This document shows, in pieces, positions 18,251 to 27,015 of a stretch of 64,000 bases of DNA. The first letter of the stretch is position 1, and the number at the start of each line of letters is the position of its first letter. The DNA lies in NCBI RefSeq assembly GCF_048263965.1, contig NZ_JBLXDO010000012.1, positions 1 to 64,000 on the forward strand, written 5' to 3'. Made by a program: the position numbers and the translations under genes. This DNA comes from Ferrimonas sp048263965. Its GTDB lineage: Bacteria; Pseudomonadota; Gammaproteobacteria; Enterobacterales; Shewanellaceae. The notes below the pieces were generated by a model that saw nothing but the letters and a program-made list of their open reading frames with translations, did no database searches and had not been told where the DNA came from.

Positions 18251-18726
18251 GCGAAAGCGCCCCGTCCAAGCTCCCAGTTTTGCCGCTCAGCGTGAGCGGC
18301 ATCACCCCACCCCGAAGCCAGTCAGAATGCGCCTCACAAGAACAGAAAATGACCAATTTTGGCCATTTTCTTTTGTTACTATCCAGTTGTCGTTGCCTGT
18401 TTCCAACGATTATGGGTGTCTCTATTGGACCAGGAGTTTTAAGCCTGAACCCATCGAATGACTCTCCCAGGGGCTAATGGAAGTCAGTGAGCCTGATGCC
18501 CCGGCATTTTGCCGACCACCATCCTATGTCGTAGGCCAACTTATCATCCACAGGCCGACCGCATACACCGGCAATCCCTTGTTGCTCCAAGCACAGGGGA
18601 TTTTCTTTTTCTAACCACCGGGTTCTGTGCGCTAAAACTCAAAATTGCATCCAGGGCTCCTCGGCCCCTCTGCAAATTGTCGCATTTATGCAACAATCCT
18701 CTTTCATTCCGAAGCGACTCTGTTGG
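18251..18726. other. Intergenic region with hairpins, no confident gene
   Basis: A 476-bp gap. It contains a GCCGCTC / GAGCGGC hairpin near 18280-18300, a second hairpin (GAAAATG / CATTTTC, about 18345-18370) followed by TTTTGTT, which may end the PACE transcript, and a third imperfect hairpin near 18573-18602 followed by a T-rich run. Several short open frames exist but none has a ribosome site and family-like sequence. A small RNA between these hairpins cannot be excluded. Confidence 0.35.
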
Positions 18727-19344
18727 ATGGCTATGAGGCTACTGACTTTACTGTTTCTGCTGATTCACCTGATTCAACCCGTCCAGGCCATCGAAGCCAA
18801 AGAGCAGTTGGCACAATGGATGACAGGCAGTTACAGCAGCGAGACCCAGTCAAAGGAGCTTCGCAACTACTTCAACCTCAAGCTGCATATCGTCCCCATC
18901 TGGACGGAGCGCAGCGACGGCCCCTGGCTCTACTCGGAACACGCCTCCTCCAAAAGACCCGACCGCCCCTTCCGTCAACGGGTGTTGCGTCTTGAACCTA
19001 CCCCTTCCGGAGTTCTGGTTCACCTGTATGAGTTGCCCACCCCCAAGCACTTCGTCGGTGCCTGGCACTCAAAAGCGCCACTGAAATCGGTTTCCCCGGA
19101 GCAACTGCTGCCCAGGCCCGGCTGCAATGTAGCGCTGGTCTATGACCCCAATACTTTAGGCTACAAGGGACGCACCGATTCAGGCACCTGCACCAACCGC
19201 ATGTATGGCGCCAGCTATGCCCAGACCGATCTGGAGATCTACCCAGATCGCATCATCCGCTGGACCAAGGGGTACGATGACAAGGGACAACAGCTGTGGG
19301 GCGCCGCCCAGGGTGGCTACCGGTTCGAAAAGAAAGTCTATTGA
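18727..19344 (+). CDS. CpcT/CpeT-like (chromophore lyase-fold) secreted protein
   Basis: About 205 residues from ATG 18727 (18688 and 18733 are alternatives). A signal peptide (MRLLTLLFLLIHLIQPVQA) is followed by one CpeT-type domain: LAQWMTGSYSSETQSK, LHIVPIWTER, GPWLYSEHASS, PFRQRVLRLEP, GCNVALVYD and GASYAQTDLEIYPDRI. In cyanobacteria this fold attaches phycoerythrobilin to phycobiliproteins; non-photosynthetic homologues are exported and have no known ligand. A periplasmic tetrapyrrole- or lipid-binding role is possible but unproven. A terminator follows at once. Confidence 0.85.
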   Translation: MAMRLLTLLFLLIHLIQPVQAIEAKEQLAQWMTGSYSSETQSKELRNYFNLKLHIVPIWTERSDGPWLYSEHASSKRPDRPFRQRVLRLEPTPSGVLVHLYELPTPKHFVGAWHSKAPLKSVSPEQLLPRPGCNVALVYDPNTLGYKGRTDSGTCTNRMYGASYAQTDLEIYPDRIIRWTKGYDDKGQQLWGAAQGGYRFEKKVY

Positions 19345-19350
19345 AAACGG

Positions 19351-19376
19351 ACACCGCCCCAAAGGGCGGTGTTTTG
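19351..19376 (+). terminator. Intrinsic terminator after CpeT-like gene
   Basis: Perfect 9-bp stem ACACCGCCC / GGGCGGTGT with a CAAA loop and a TTTT run, 7 nt past the stop. It lies between convergent genes and may partly serve both. Confidence 0.8.
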
Positions 19377-19391
19377 TACAATTTTTGCTGA

Positions 19392-20009
19392 CTACGACAT
19401 CTGATCCAAAGAACCCAGCAGGGAGGAGTACTTCAACAGGCCGGCCATATTGCTGGCATGGAGCTTCTTCATCACGTTGGAACGGTGCACTTCGATGGTG
19501 CGCACCGACACAAACAGGGTGTCCGCCATCTGCTTGTTGGTGTAACCGTTGATCACCAGGCGGAACACCTGCTGCTCACGCTCGGTAAGATCCTGGAGTA
19601 GGGCCAGTTGAGTCAGGTCATGGTGCAGTTTATTGCTGTGGGTCAGTCCGCGCTTTACTGCCTCGAACAGCTCTTTGCCCTGAACCGGCTTTTGGAAGAA
19701 ATCGAAAGCACCGTTTTTCAGCGCTTCCACCGCCATGGGCACATCCCCATGGCCAGTAAGGAAGATCACCGCCAATGGGCTGTTGGCCTCATTCAACTTC
19801 TGATGCAGCTCCTGACCGGTCAGTTCAGGCATGCGGCTGTCGAGGATGACGCACCCGGGTTGACTGAGGTCCACCGCCTCCAGAAAGGCACCACCACCGC
19901 TGAAGGCATTGACCTTCAGGCCGTAGCCCTCCATCAGGAAGGTCAGTGAGTCGAGAATCGCCTCATCGTCGTCCACCAGATAGACCATCTCTCCCTGGCT
20001 CTGGGTCAT
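19392..20009 (-). CDS. ttrR: Response regulator, FixJ/TtrR-type (receiver + LuxR HTH)
   Basis: About 205 residues from ATG 20009, which has GAGGAAAG upstream. The receiver domain has the acidic pair in YLVDDDEA, phosphoacceptor Asp near residue 57 (CVILDSRMPELTG), Thr in IFLTGHGDVPMA and Lys in DFFQKPV. The C-terminal LuxR-type HTH (LTEREQQVFRLVINGYTNKQMADTLFVSVRTIEVHRSNVMKKL, read over about 140-185) is complete. It is divergent from a TtrS-like kinase, the usual partner layout. The gene name is by analogy; it could equally be ThsR, responding to thiosulfate. Confidence 0.85.
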   Translation of the reverse strand: MTQSQGEMVYLVDDDEAILDSLTFLMEGYGLKVNAFSGGGAFLEAVDLSQPGCVILDSRMPELTGQELHQKLNEANSPLAVIFLTGHGDVPMAVEALKNGAFDFFQKPVQGKELFEAVKRGLTHSNKLHHDLTQLALLQDLTEREQQVFRLVINGYTNKQMADTLFVSVRTIEVHRSNVMKKLHASNMAGLLKYSSLLGSLDQMS

Positions 20010-20139
20010 ACTCTTTCCTCGAATTAGTCTTTTCTCATAGAGTGATATCTCAGATCCGACCAATAAGCGATAGCAAAGTCCCTAACTTTGAGTCGCTTCA
20101 CATTGAATCCGGCGCCGACTGGCTTATGTTAAAACCATC

Positions 20140-21939
20140 ATGAAATTGAGTTTGGATCAAGCCGTGCGCATCGCCACCCTGTGGATTGGACTACTGAGCC
20201 TGTTACTGCTGCTTCCCGGATCACTGCGGGCTGCCGAAGAGGCTGAGCAACACCTCAAGGTCGGCGTCCTGGCCAACTGGGGCTACCTGCAGGCAGAAAA
20301 ACGCTGGCAGCCGATGATGGACTACCTCACCGAGAAGGTGGACGGTGCTCGCTTCAGTGTGCGCCCCGGCTCCTTCGAGGAGCTGAACGCCGCCCTCGAG
20401 GCTGGCGAGATTGAGTTCATCGTCACCAACCCCGGCCAATACCTCTATCTCTCCAACCAGTTCCCTCTCTCCTGGTTGGCCACCATGCGCTCGCGCAAGC
20501 ACAATGGCGCTACCTACGCCATCGGCTCCACCATCATAGTTCGGGCCGACAGCGACTACCGAACTCTGTATGACCTCAAGGACAAGGTGGTGGCCGCCAG
20601 CGGCCGGCATGCCCTGGGTGGCTACCAGGCGACCGTTGGCCTGATGCACAAGCTGGGTATGACCCCTGAGGATTTTTTTAAGGAGGTGAAGTTTCTCGGC
20701 TTCCCCCTTGGGCCGCTGATCTTTCAGGTTCGCGACCGCAACATCGACGCCGCCATCACCCCCTTCTGCACCCTGGAGGAGATGGTGGAAAAGGGGGTGA
20801 TCCGCACCGAGGATTTTCGGGTGATCAACCCCAGTCGCCCCTCCGGCTACGACTGCCAGGTGAGTACCCAGCTCTACCCCAACTGGTCTTTTGCCGCCAG
20901 CGAGGAGGTGAGCTACAACCTCACCAAGCAGATCACTCGCGCCCTGTATGAACTGACCCCGGATCACCCTGCTGCCATCCAGGCTGGTACTCTGGGCTGG
21001 ACCGCACCTATCAGCCAACTCAAGGTGATTCAGCTGTTCTCCAACCTTCACTACCAGAAACAGGAGGTGAGCAAGTGGGACCTGCTGCTGGAGTGGATGG
21101 AGGCCAACCGCAAATGGGGGGTAGTATTGGCCCTGCTGTTCGTCATCGCCACCCTGTACCACTTCTGGATTGAGTTTAAGTTCCGCCAGAAGAGCGACAC
21201 CCTGGTGGAGACCGAAAGGGAGTTGAAGCGTAAAGCGGTACAACTGGAACGACTCCACAGTGCCGCCGTGGTGGGGGAGATTGGTGCCGGCCTGGCCCAT
21301 GAGATCAATCAGCCCATCGCCGCGATCAACAACTACAGCGAAGGCGGCCTGGTTCGCTTGCGCAGCCAAACCCAGCCGGACACCGAGATGCTGGCCCTGC
21401 TGGATAAGATCAACCAACAGTCCCAGCGAGCGGCGTCGGTGGTGCAGCGAATTCGTGGCCTGCTCAAGCGCAGGGAGACGGTACTCGAGCGAGTCAACCT
21501 GCTGACTCTGGTGGACGAAGGGCTGTCGCTGATGAAGCTGGAGCTGGAACGCCATAGAGTGCAGATCCGCACCCAGGTCAGCGGTGAACCCTACTTCGCC
21601 ATGGCGGACAGAGTGGGTATGCAGCAGGTGCTTATAAATCTGCTGAAAAACAGCGTAGATGCGCTGTCTGAACTCACCGACCATGAGGGAATGATACTGG
21701 TAGAACTGCAGTTCGATGACCAACAGGTCCATCTGAGAGTGATAGACAACGGCCCCGGCTTCGCCGAAGACCCGCAAACCATGATGGCCACCTTCACCAC
21801 GACAAAAAGTGACGGGCTTGGCCTAGGCCTGGCCATCTGCAGCGATCTGGTGAAAGCCCAGGACGGCGAATTCTCCATCTGTAATAACTCTGACGGTGAG
21901 GGCTGTACCGCAGAGGTGATCTTCAAGCGAGCAGTCTAA
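20140..21939 (+). CDS. ttrS: Sensor histidine kinase with PhnD-like periplasmic domain (TtrS/ThsS type)
   Basis: 599 residues. A signal/TM at 12-30 precedes a periplasmic-binding domain of the PhnD/TtrS kind (about 38-310: LKVGVLANWG, EFIVTNPGQYLYL, ASGRHALGGYQ); a second TM at about 327-347; a coiled linker; then the DHp helix with the phospho-acceptor His near 387 (GLAHEINQPIAAINNYSEGG) and an HATPase domain (LINLLKNSVDAL, DNGPGF, GLGLGLAIC). TtrS binds tetrathionate and ThsS thiosulfate. With phsABC only 8 kb away, a sulfur oxyanion is the best guess for its ligand. Confidence 0.87.
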   Translation: MKLSLDQAVRIATLWIGLLSLLLLLPGSLRAAEEAEQHLKVGVLANWGYLQAEKRWQPMMDYLTEKVDGARFSVRPGSFEELNAALEAGEIEFIVTNPGQYLYLSNQFPLSWLATMRSRKHNGATYAIGSTIIVRADSDYRTLYDLKDKVVAASGRHALGGYQATVGLMHKLGMTPEDFFKEVKFLGFPLGPLIFQVRDRNIDAAITPFCTLEEMVEKGVIRTEDFRVINPSRPSGYDCQVSTQLYPNWSFAASEEVSYNLTKQITRALYELTPDHPAAIQAGTLGWTAPISQLKVIQLFSNLHYQKQEVSKWDLLLEWMEANRKWGVVLALLFVIATLYHFWIEFKFRQKSDTLVETERELKRKAVQLERLHSAAVVGEIGAGLAHEINQPIAAINNYSEGGLVRLRSQTQPDTEMLALLDKINQQSQRAASVVQRIRGLLKRRETVLERVNLLTLVDEGLSLMKLELERHRVQIRTQVSGEPYFAMADRVGMQQVLINLLKNSVDALSELTDHEGMILVELQFDDQQVHLRVIDNGPGFAEDPQTMMATFTTTKSDGLGLGLAICSDLVKAQDGEFSICNNSDGEGCTAEVIFKRAV

Positions 21940-21962
21940 CTCTACTTGCCTTTGCTGTTATG

Positions 21963-21996
21963 AAAAGAGCCTGGCTCATGAAGCCAGGCTCTTTTT
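21963..21996. terminator. Bidirectional terminator between ttrS and the lipoprotein cluster
   Basis: Perfect 14-bp stem AAAAGAGCCTGGCT / AGCCAGGCTCTTTT with a 5-nt loop, A-run on one side and T-run on the other. It ends the kinase gene on the plus strand and the lipoprotein operon on the minus strand. Confidence 0.88.
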
Positions 21997-22002
21997 GTCT
22001 TC

Positions 22003-22584
22003 TCAGGACTCACTTCCCTTTTCCGAAGACTTCAGCTCATCTTTGACGGCCTGAAGCTTAAATCTCTCGAAGATTTCCTTCTCCTCCAAAGGTTCAATGT
22101 CTGTCCCCCTTGCTTCCAACAGCTCATCAAACAACTGCTTAGTTGATGCGGCATCTATAGTCACCAAAGCACACAGCTGCTTCTTACTATCGATAGTCGC
22201 AAAACTAACCTGCTTCACCATAGCGCCATTGATGTGCGCCTTTGATAATTGCTCGGACACTTGTTCGAAACTACTGCTCGACTTTGCCTCGACGGCGGAC
22301 TCCTTCTCGACCAAGATCTTCTCAATTGATGCAACTCGAATGTCCAGTTGCTGAGCCAGTGCGATTCTAGCCTGAGCCAAAGCCTCGGAACGGTCGATCT
22401 GCATATTGCCTGACCAAGGCACACAGGTTGCTGACGCGATACCATCCTTTTCTACAGGATTAAACACCCAACCGGGCACATTATCATTCTGGTTCAGCTG
22501 CTTGTTAATTTCTGGCTCTGACTCCGTAGACGCGCACCCAGATAGAAGCGCCAAGCATACTGACAAAGGTAATATTCTTTTCAT
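22003..22584 (-). CDS. LPP20-family lipoprotein
   Basis: About 193 residues from ATG 22584, which has GGAG six bases upstream; the lipobox LALLSGCAS makes Cys near residue 17 the lipid anchor. The LPP20 domain follows: VPGWVFNPVEKDGIASATCV, then ALAQARIALAQQLDIRVASI, the amphipathic helix that defines the family, and a core of beta strands (KKQLCALVTIDAAS). It is the last gene of a five-gene minus-strand cluster, 13 bp after its neighbour. LPP20 proteins include FlgP, a disk component around flagellar motors of Vibrio and Campylobacter, but most have no known role. Confidence 0.85.
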   Translation of the reverse strand: MKRILPLSVCLALLSGCASTESEPEINKQLNQNDNVPGWVFNPVEKDGIASATCVPWSGNMQIDRSEALAQARIALAQQLDIRVASIEKILVEKESAVEAKSSSSFEQVSEQLSKAHINGAMVKQVSFATIDSKKQLCALVTIDAASTKQLFDELLEARGTDIEPLEEKEIFERFKLQAVKDELKSSEKGSES

Positions 22585-22597
22585 ATCAAACTCCATT

Positions 22598-23977
22598 CTA
22601 ATAACTAATCCTGTAACCATCGGACACTCTTCCTGCCACAAAGTCCTCGGGATACGCTCCTTCAATCGCTACGTTCATTGAGTGGATCAACGCTTTGTTG
22701 GATCCAAGAAACCTTAATCTAAAGACGGAGCGACCTTTGTCTTGTCTTTGATCAATGATTTTTAAATCATCAATTTCCGTCAGGACTGTGGGCAGAAGTT
22801 CACTTTTTGATAGTTCAGAGGAATTAAAAAACACTTCCCGAATCGGACCTCCGACGTTCACCATTTGAAAGAGAGAGTCGATGACAGAAGCCCTAAGTTT
22901 TACAGAACCGGTGTGCGAACCAAAGTGGACTTTTATCAGCTTCAAGGTTAAATCATCACTTTCTAAAGGCAATGATATGAGGCTCGGTGTATTCCTCCAA
23001 TGGCCATACACATTTCCCCACCTGTCCTTAAAGGTAACGTTCAAGTCCAATTGCCCCAGACCTTCAAAACTGACCACCCTTGAATCGACCTCATATATGA
23101 GACTCGCTTCAGCCCTGTTGTCAGTCAGTCTCAGATCCATGCTCGACAGCTGTTTAACCAATTCTAACTTTGCTGACTCTCCTTTCGAGCTTACGAAGAT
23201 AGACGGATATCCAATGTAAGCGGCGATGCTTTCCTCGATGGAATCAATGTCTCTAAGTGCGATTTCAACTTGTAGGGTCACTTCTTCCTTGTTCACTCCA
23301 ACCGAGTTTCTGCTGAGTGTGACCCATTGATTGACGCCGCTCAGGTTGGCACTGATGAATTGCTCGAAAAGCCACTCCTTTACCGAGTCACTTTTTCCAG
23401 ACAAATAGCCCTGCATAGCCTCATCTGATGCCAAAGCTTCACCAATAGCAATACGCATCGCTCTTTGCAGTGCGTCTTTCTCAGCATTAGCTCTGGCACT
23501 GACCCCCTTTTCAGGTTGAGCTTCTCCCTCCCCGGTCACGGTGACGATGAAACTTTCGTTGTCCTGATCCCACACAAAATCCTGACTGTCTCCATCCTCT
23601 GCATCAAACAAAAGATCCACCTGAATCATTCCGGATACACAGGTCTCGTTCCCCCTGAGGAAGTAATCAGATAACGTCATTTCATCTACGTTAACTGAAA
23701 CTTGGCTACTCATCCCTGCCCTGTCTAACAAGCTTTCATCAGACAAAACGAAGCCAGTCACCTTCGATTTCAGCTTTTCCAAAGCCCGTGCTTTTGCAGA
23801 GTTACCTCGGCCATTGCTGCAGCCATAGCCGACAATAGCTTTCTGATCTCCCGCATTGAGATAGCTGGGGCCATTTCCCAGCATCGCTGTTTCTTGCCAA
23901 CTAGGTTTGGCAACAACCAGAAAAGGAGCTAATAGAATCAGAGCTGAACTCATCGATTTGCAGCACACTCTACTCAT
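22598..23977 (-). CDS. Secreted LPP20/FlgT-like envelope protein
   Basis: About 459 residues from ATG 23977, four bases after the upstream stop and probably translated by coupling; ATG 23953 (MSSALILLAPFLVVA) is an alternative with a cleaner signal peptide. There is no lipobox. Domain one resembles LPP20 (IVGYGCSNGRGNSAKARALE). Domain two resembles the FlgT N-terminal region (VTVTGEGEAQPEKG, then SARANAEKDALQRAMRIAI). The C-terminal part has alternating strands and no catalytic motif. Two Cys near positions in GYGCSNG and NETCVSG may pair. Function unknown; family likeness is judged by eye. Confidence 0.7.
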   Translation of the reverse strand: MSRVCCKSMSSALILLAPFLVVAKPSWQETAMLGNGPSYLNAGDQKAIVGYGCSNGRGNSAKARALEKLKSKVTGFVLSDESLLDRAGMSSQVSVNVDEMTLSDYFLRGNETCVSGMIQVDLLFDAEDGDSQDFVWDQDNESFIVTVTGEGEAQPEKGVSARANAEKDALQRAMRIAIGEALASDEAMQGYLSGKSDSVKEWLFEQFISANLSGVNQWVTLSRNSVGVNKEEVTLQVEIALRDIDSIEESIAAYIGYPSIFVSSKGESAKLELVKQLSSMDLRLTDNRAEASLIYEVDSRVVSFEGLGQLDLNVTFKDRWGNVYGHWRNTPSLISLPLESDDLTLKLIKVHFGSHTGSVKLRASVIDSLFQMVNVGGPIREVFFNSSELSKSELLPTVLTEIDDLKIIDQRQDKGRSVFRLRFLGSNKALIHSMNVAIEGAYPEDFVAGRVSDGYRISY

Positions 23978-23981
23978 CCCC

Positions 23982-25103
23982 TTATGTACGAGAGTCAAGG
24001 AAGTCCGGTGGAGTACCAACAGATACGGCAAATACTTTGCTCGACTCAGAAGGCTGATAGATAGATTTCTTTGCAGCCTGTCGTATCTTGCGAGCAACCT
24101 CAGCCCTCTTCCACTTTATGATTCTTCCATTGGAGCTATGAGAGGATGGCGTTACTGTGGCGACTCCTATGGGTTCAACAAAACCCGCTTCATATTGGAA
24201 TATAATCATCACTTCATTGGGCAAAATGCCCGCGTTACGACCTCTGTCAAGCGAGAGCCTGTCTCCCTTGAACCCGAGCACCTGAGCCGTCGACGGCATC
24301 TCAGACAACAGCCTGGTGATGAGAAGGTCGAAGCCACGTGAAGCCATATCGTTCATTACTGACAGCACATTCTCAGAATCTTCATAGTTAAAACCGGTGT
24401 AGTACCTGCCATTAACTTCGGAAAAGACAAGGTCGGTTTTTGCTCTGACATCGGTACCATTAACACGAATTTTGCCAATGTTCGGCGAACTCATTTTTTC
24501 TTTGGTGAAGGGGTCGATAACTGATGATGTCATCTCAATGGTATAATTCGCCTGCCCATTGTACTCAGCATAAAAGGTCTCGGCAGTTTTTACCGTGTCT
24601 ATCTTGAGAATGTAGTCAGGGAAGAGAGGCTTAGATGATTCTGCTCGTTTTGCTACAACTTCAGCACCTTGGTCAGACAAAGCTACAGCCATCTCACTTG
24701 CAACAATATTATCTCGCGTTACGATGCGAAATCGATTCAGCCCCGCTATCTGATTTTCAAACATATGAACCATTTTCTGGTTGTTGAACTCAGACAACGC
24801 GTCTACACCCTTTCCTCTTCCACTCACTCTATTGTCATCAAAATACATCCTGATGACGGAACGCTTCAGCGGACACTGATCTGATTCGTTGGACACATCA
24901 AAAGTGCAATCTTGAAGTCCTTGAGTATCAAAATACGCAGGCACTTCAATATCACTATCCTCAAAATCCTCAGCAGCCCTTGAGATTTTTGCCGTAGAGG
25001 GACGGTTGTTAATGTCGACCTTTTTGGTCTGGATGCTTGGGGTTGACGCACAACCGGCGATGAACATCGCCGGCAGTACTACCCAATAAGGGTGAAATTT
25101 CAT
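23982..25103 (-). CDS. CsgG/FlgT-like lipoprotein
   Basis: About 373 residues from ATG 25103 with GGGAG upstream. The lipobox is MFIAGCAS. The middle third has the pattern of CsgG/LpoB/FlgT-M folds: FENQIAGLNRFRIVTRDNIV, then AEVVAKRAES and PDYILKIDTVKTAETF. The C-terminus resembles FlgT-C (LSLDRGRNAGILPNEVMIIF followed by PIGVATVTPSS). So the domains of FlgT appear here split over this gene and the next. It is probably an outer-membrane-anchored subunit of a periplasmic assembly. No flagellar gene is near. The assignment needs a profile search. Confidence 0.7.
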   Translation of the reverse strand: MKFHPYWVVLPAMFIAGCASTPSIQTKKVDINNRPSTAKISRAAEDFEDSDIEVPAYFDTQGLQDCTFDVSNESDQCPLKRSVIRMYFDDNRVSGRGKGVDALSEFNNQKMVHMFENQIAGLNRFRIVTRDNIVASEMAVALSDQGAEVVAKRAESSKPLFPDYILKIDTVKTAETFYAEYNGQANYTIEMTSSVIDPFTKEKMSSPNIGKIRVNGTDVRAKTDLVFSEVNGRYYTGFNYEDSENVLSVMNDMASRGFDLLITRLLSEMPSTAQVLGFKGDRLSLDRGRNAGILPNEVMIIFQYEAGFVEPIGVATVTPSSHSSNGRIIKWKRAEVARKIRQAAKKSIYQPSESSKVFAVSVGTPPDFLDSRT

Positions 25104-25118
25104 CTCGACTCCCAAAGA

Positions 25119-25808
25119 TTAAAGCTTAATCGATTGCACTTCCTGGAGCTCTTGAGCGATTTTAACCACAGCCTGATCCTTGCTGATCATATCGTTTGCC
25201 TTAAGGGCCAAATCGACTCTCTTTTGCGCCGTATCCCAGGCATCATTGATTTCTCCGACTTTCAACAACAAGCTCAGTCCGCTCAGGCTCAGAAAATGAC
25301 TGGCACCCTCCTCCATCATTTCCGACAGCAAGTAAGCATTTGAGGCAATGTTTGCAGCCAGCTCAATGTTCGCATTGAAGATTTCATCATTAGCCTTGGT
25401 GTATCTGACGATACGCTTTCCAATTGGCTCCTCTCCCTCCTTCAGCTGGCTGTCAAACGCCAAAATAGCAGCACTGAGCTCTTCAGGAGACCTACCTTCG
25501 TTAGCATGTAAAAATGACTGAACGTCACGATGATCTTCCGCGATGGCTCGGTACTCATCCATCACTTTGTATTGATGCTCAAATACGTCCTTGATAGACA
25601 CGGTGACTTTATCTATCACAGGGTCAATGGCGGGAACCTCGAATCCCACGGCTTCCATCTCATTATGCAGTTGACCTACATATTCATTTCTATCCATCTT
25701 GGCCACTTGCTCGGCAGTTAAGCCACTCTCTGGCTCAGTGGAAGCACAGCCAGAGAGAACCAACCCAAGTGATACCGAGATCAGTAACGCAGATTTCTTA
25801 AACATCAT
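25119..25808 (-). CDS. Helical lipoprotein of unknown function
   Basis: 229 residues starting MMFKKSALL, with lipobox LVLSGCAS. After the lipidated Cys the sequence is almost wholly alpha-helical and acidic (for example VIDKVTVSIKDVFEHQYKVM and NIELAANIASNAYLLSEMME), with no Cys beyond the anchor and no enzyme motif. It may be a coiled-coil spacer or scaffold. The stop is 15 bases before the ATG of the CsgG-like gene. I do not recognise the family. Confidence 0.7.
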   Translation of the reverse strand: MMFKKSALLISVSLGLVLSGCASTEPESGLTAEQVAKMDRNEYVGQLHNEMEAVGFEVPAIDPVIDKVTVSIKDVFEHQYKVMDEYRAIAEDHRDVQSFLHANEGRSPEELSAAILAFDSQLKEGEEPIGKRIVRYTKANDEIFNANIELAANIASNAYLLSEMMEEGASHFLSLSGLSLLLKVGEINDAWDTAQKRVDLALKANDMISKDQAVVKIAQELQEVQSIKL

Positions 25809-25820
25809 CTTTTTTCCTTG

Positions 25821-26807
25821 CTAGGTTTTAGAGTTAATTTTCATTAGGTGTCTGAATGAGTCCTTGCCAATACTTTCTGTCGCCAGAGTCCAAGCTTTTT
25901 TCTTGGCTTCTTCCAAAGATGTTTTAGACTTTTCTAGATATGATTTTTGGTAAGAGCCTACTTGAGTGCCGTCATCACTTAAGAACTGAACCTGAACCCT
26001 CAATGCAGCCACATGGGATTTTGAATCACGCCCCTGTGATTGCTTTGCGCTCACCACACAGATCAATTGGTTTGCCGCTTTAGGGCTGTAAGAGAACCCT
26101 TCGTCTTTCCACTCATTTTGTAAAGCATCGGACAACGGCTTAAAGTGCTGCATACTTTTTACAGTGATGGATGTCGATGCGATCAACAAAGAAAACTCTT
26201 TGGACATCGCACTAAACTTGGCTTCTGATGCCTTCAAACTTGCAGACATCAGGACCAGCGATGGCAATAAAATGCGAATTCTTTCCTGCTGCTCCTTGGC
26301 TTCTGCCAATGCAGAAATCCGCCCCAGGCCAGTTAATATTTTGGCTCGTGCTATTTTATCTTCGAAAGTGTCAATGCTTCCGCGTACTGCCTTGGCATTC
26401 AGAGCCAGAAACTCGGCTTTATCCACACGAATAAGGAGGTAACTCTTTCCTTCAACTGTTTCCTGATTGATGACCTCTAGATTCCCAAAGTGAAATTCAT
26501 CCGTTACCGCTACCGACTTTTCTTTGTAGGAACTGTTCCCTTCCCCGCCACTCTTTTCAAGCAGAGTTTCACTTTTACTTTTTACTCTCGTATAAAACTG
26601 CTTTGAAACATCAGCTAGAGCATTAACTCTTGACTCAGAAACACTGTCTCCGACACCAACTCCAAACCAGAATCTTTCATCTTGCGAGGGCGGTGAAAGA
26701 TACCAATCCGGAAAGGAGAAAGCAGGATTGGAATATGAAACCAGATTCATGATCAAGGCAACAAAAATAAGCCTGGAGCATAGGGATTTTGAAGATTTAA
26801 AAGACAT
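25821..26807 (-). CDS. Secreted LPP20-like protein, first gene of the lipoprotein cluster
   Basis: 328 residues with a signal peptide (about 1-31, ending NPAFS) and no lipobox. The mature N-terminus is LPP20-like: FPDWYLSPPSQDERFWFGVG, VSESRVNALADVSKQFYTRV, and YLLIRVDKAEFL. The C-terminal ~120 residues form a second alpha/beta region (NQLICVVSAKQSQG, VAALRVQVQFLSDDG). The gene is 12 bases upstream of the helical lipoprotein gene and heads the operon; a 208-bp A+T-rich region with divergent promoters separates it from the plus-strand arm. Confidence 0.75.
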   Translation of the reverse strand: MSFKSSKSLCSRLIFVALIMNLVSYSNPAFSFPDWYLSPPSQDERFWFGVGVGDSVSESRVNALADVSKQFYTRVKSKSETLLEKSGGEGNSSYKEKSVAVTDEFHFGNLEVINQETVEGKSYLLIRVDKAEFLALNAKAVRGSIDTFEDKIARAKILTGLGRISALAEAKEQQERIRILLPSLVLMSASLKASEAKFSAMSKEFSLLIASTSITVKSMQHFKPLSDALQNEWKDEGFSYSPKAANQLICVVSAKQSQGRDSKSHVAALRVQVQFLSDDGTQVGSYQKSYLEKSKTSLEEAKKKAWTLATESIGKDSFRHLMKINSKT

Positions 26808-27015
26808 GCTACCGAACTACCTTCCTGTTGTTCTTGTTAGCGTCATACAACTCTTTGGAGCGCAAGTTACTCTTCCATGACCAACTTGCGTGCTAGAAGC
26901 CATGAGCTTCGTTAGATTCGAATCCTATACTTTAGAAAAATTTAAATCAACCTCTTGAACACCAACCAAAGAAGATACATGCTAGTAAAATCATTAACTT
27001 CCATCACTAACAGCT

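Noticed and set aside
18280..18736. Short plus-strand frames between the PACE gene and the CpeT-like gene
   Set aside because: No ribosome sites, overlap hairpins and have no protein-like pattern.
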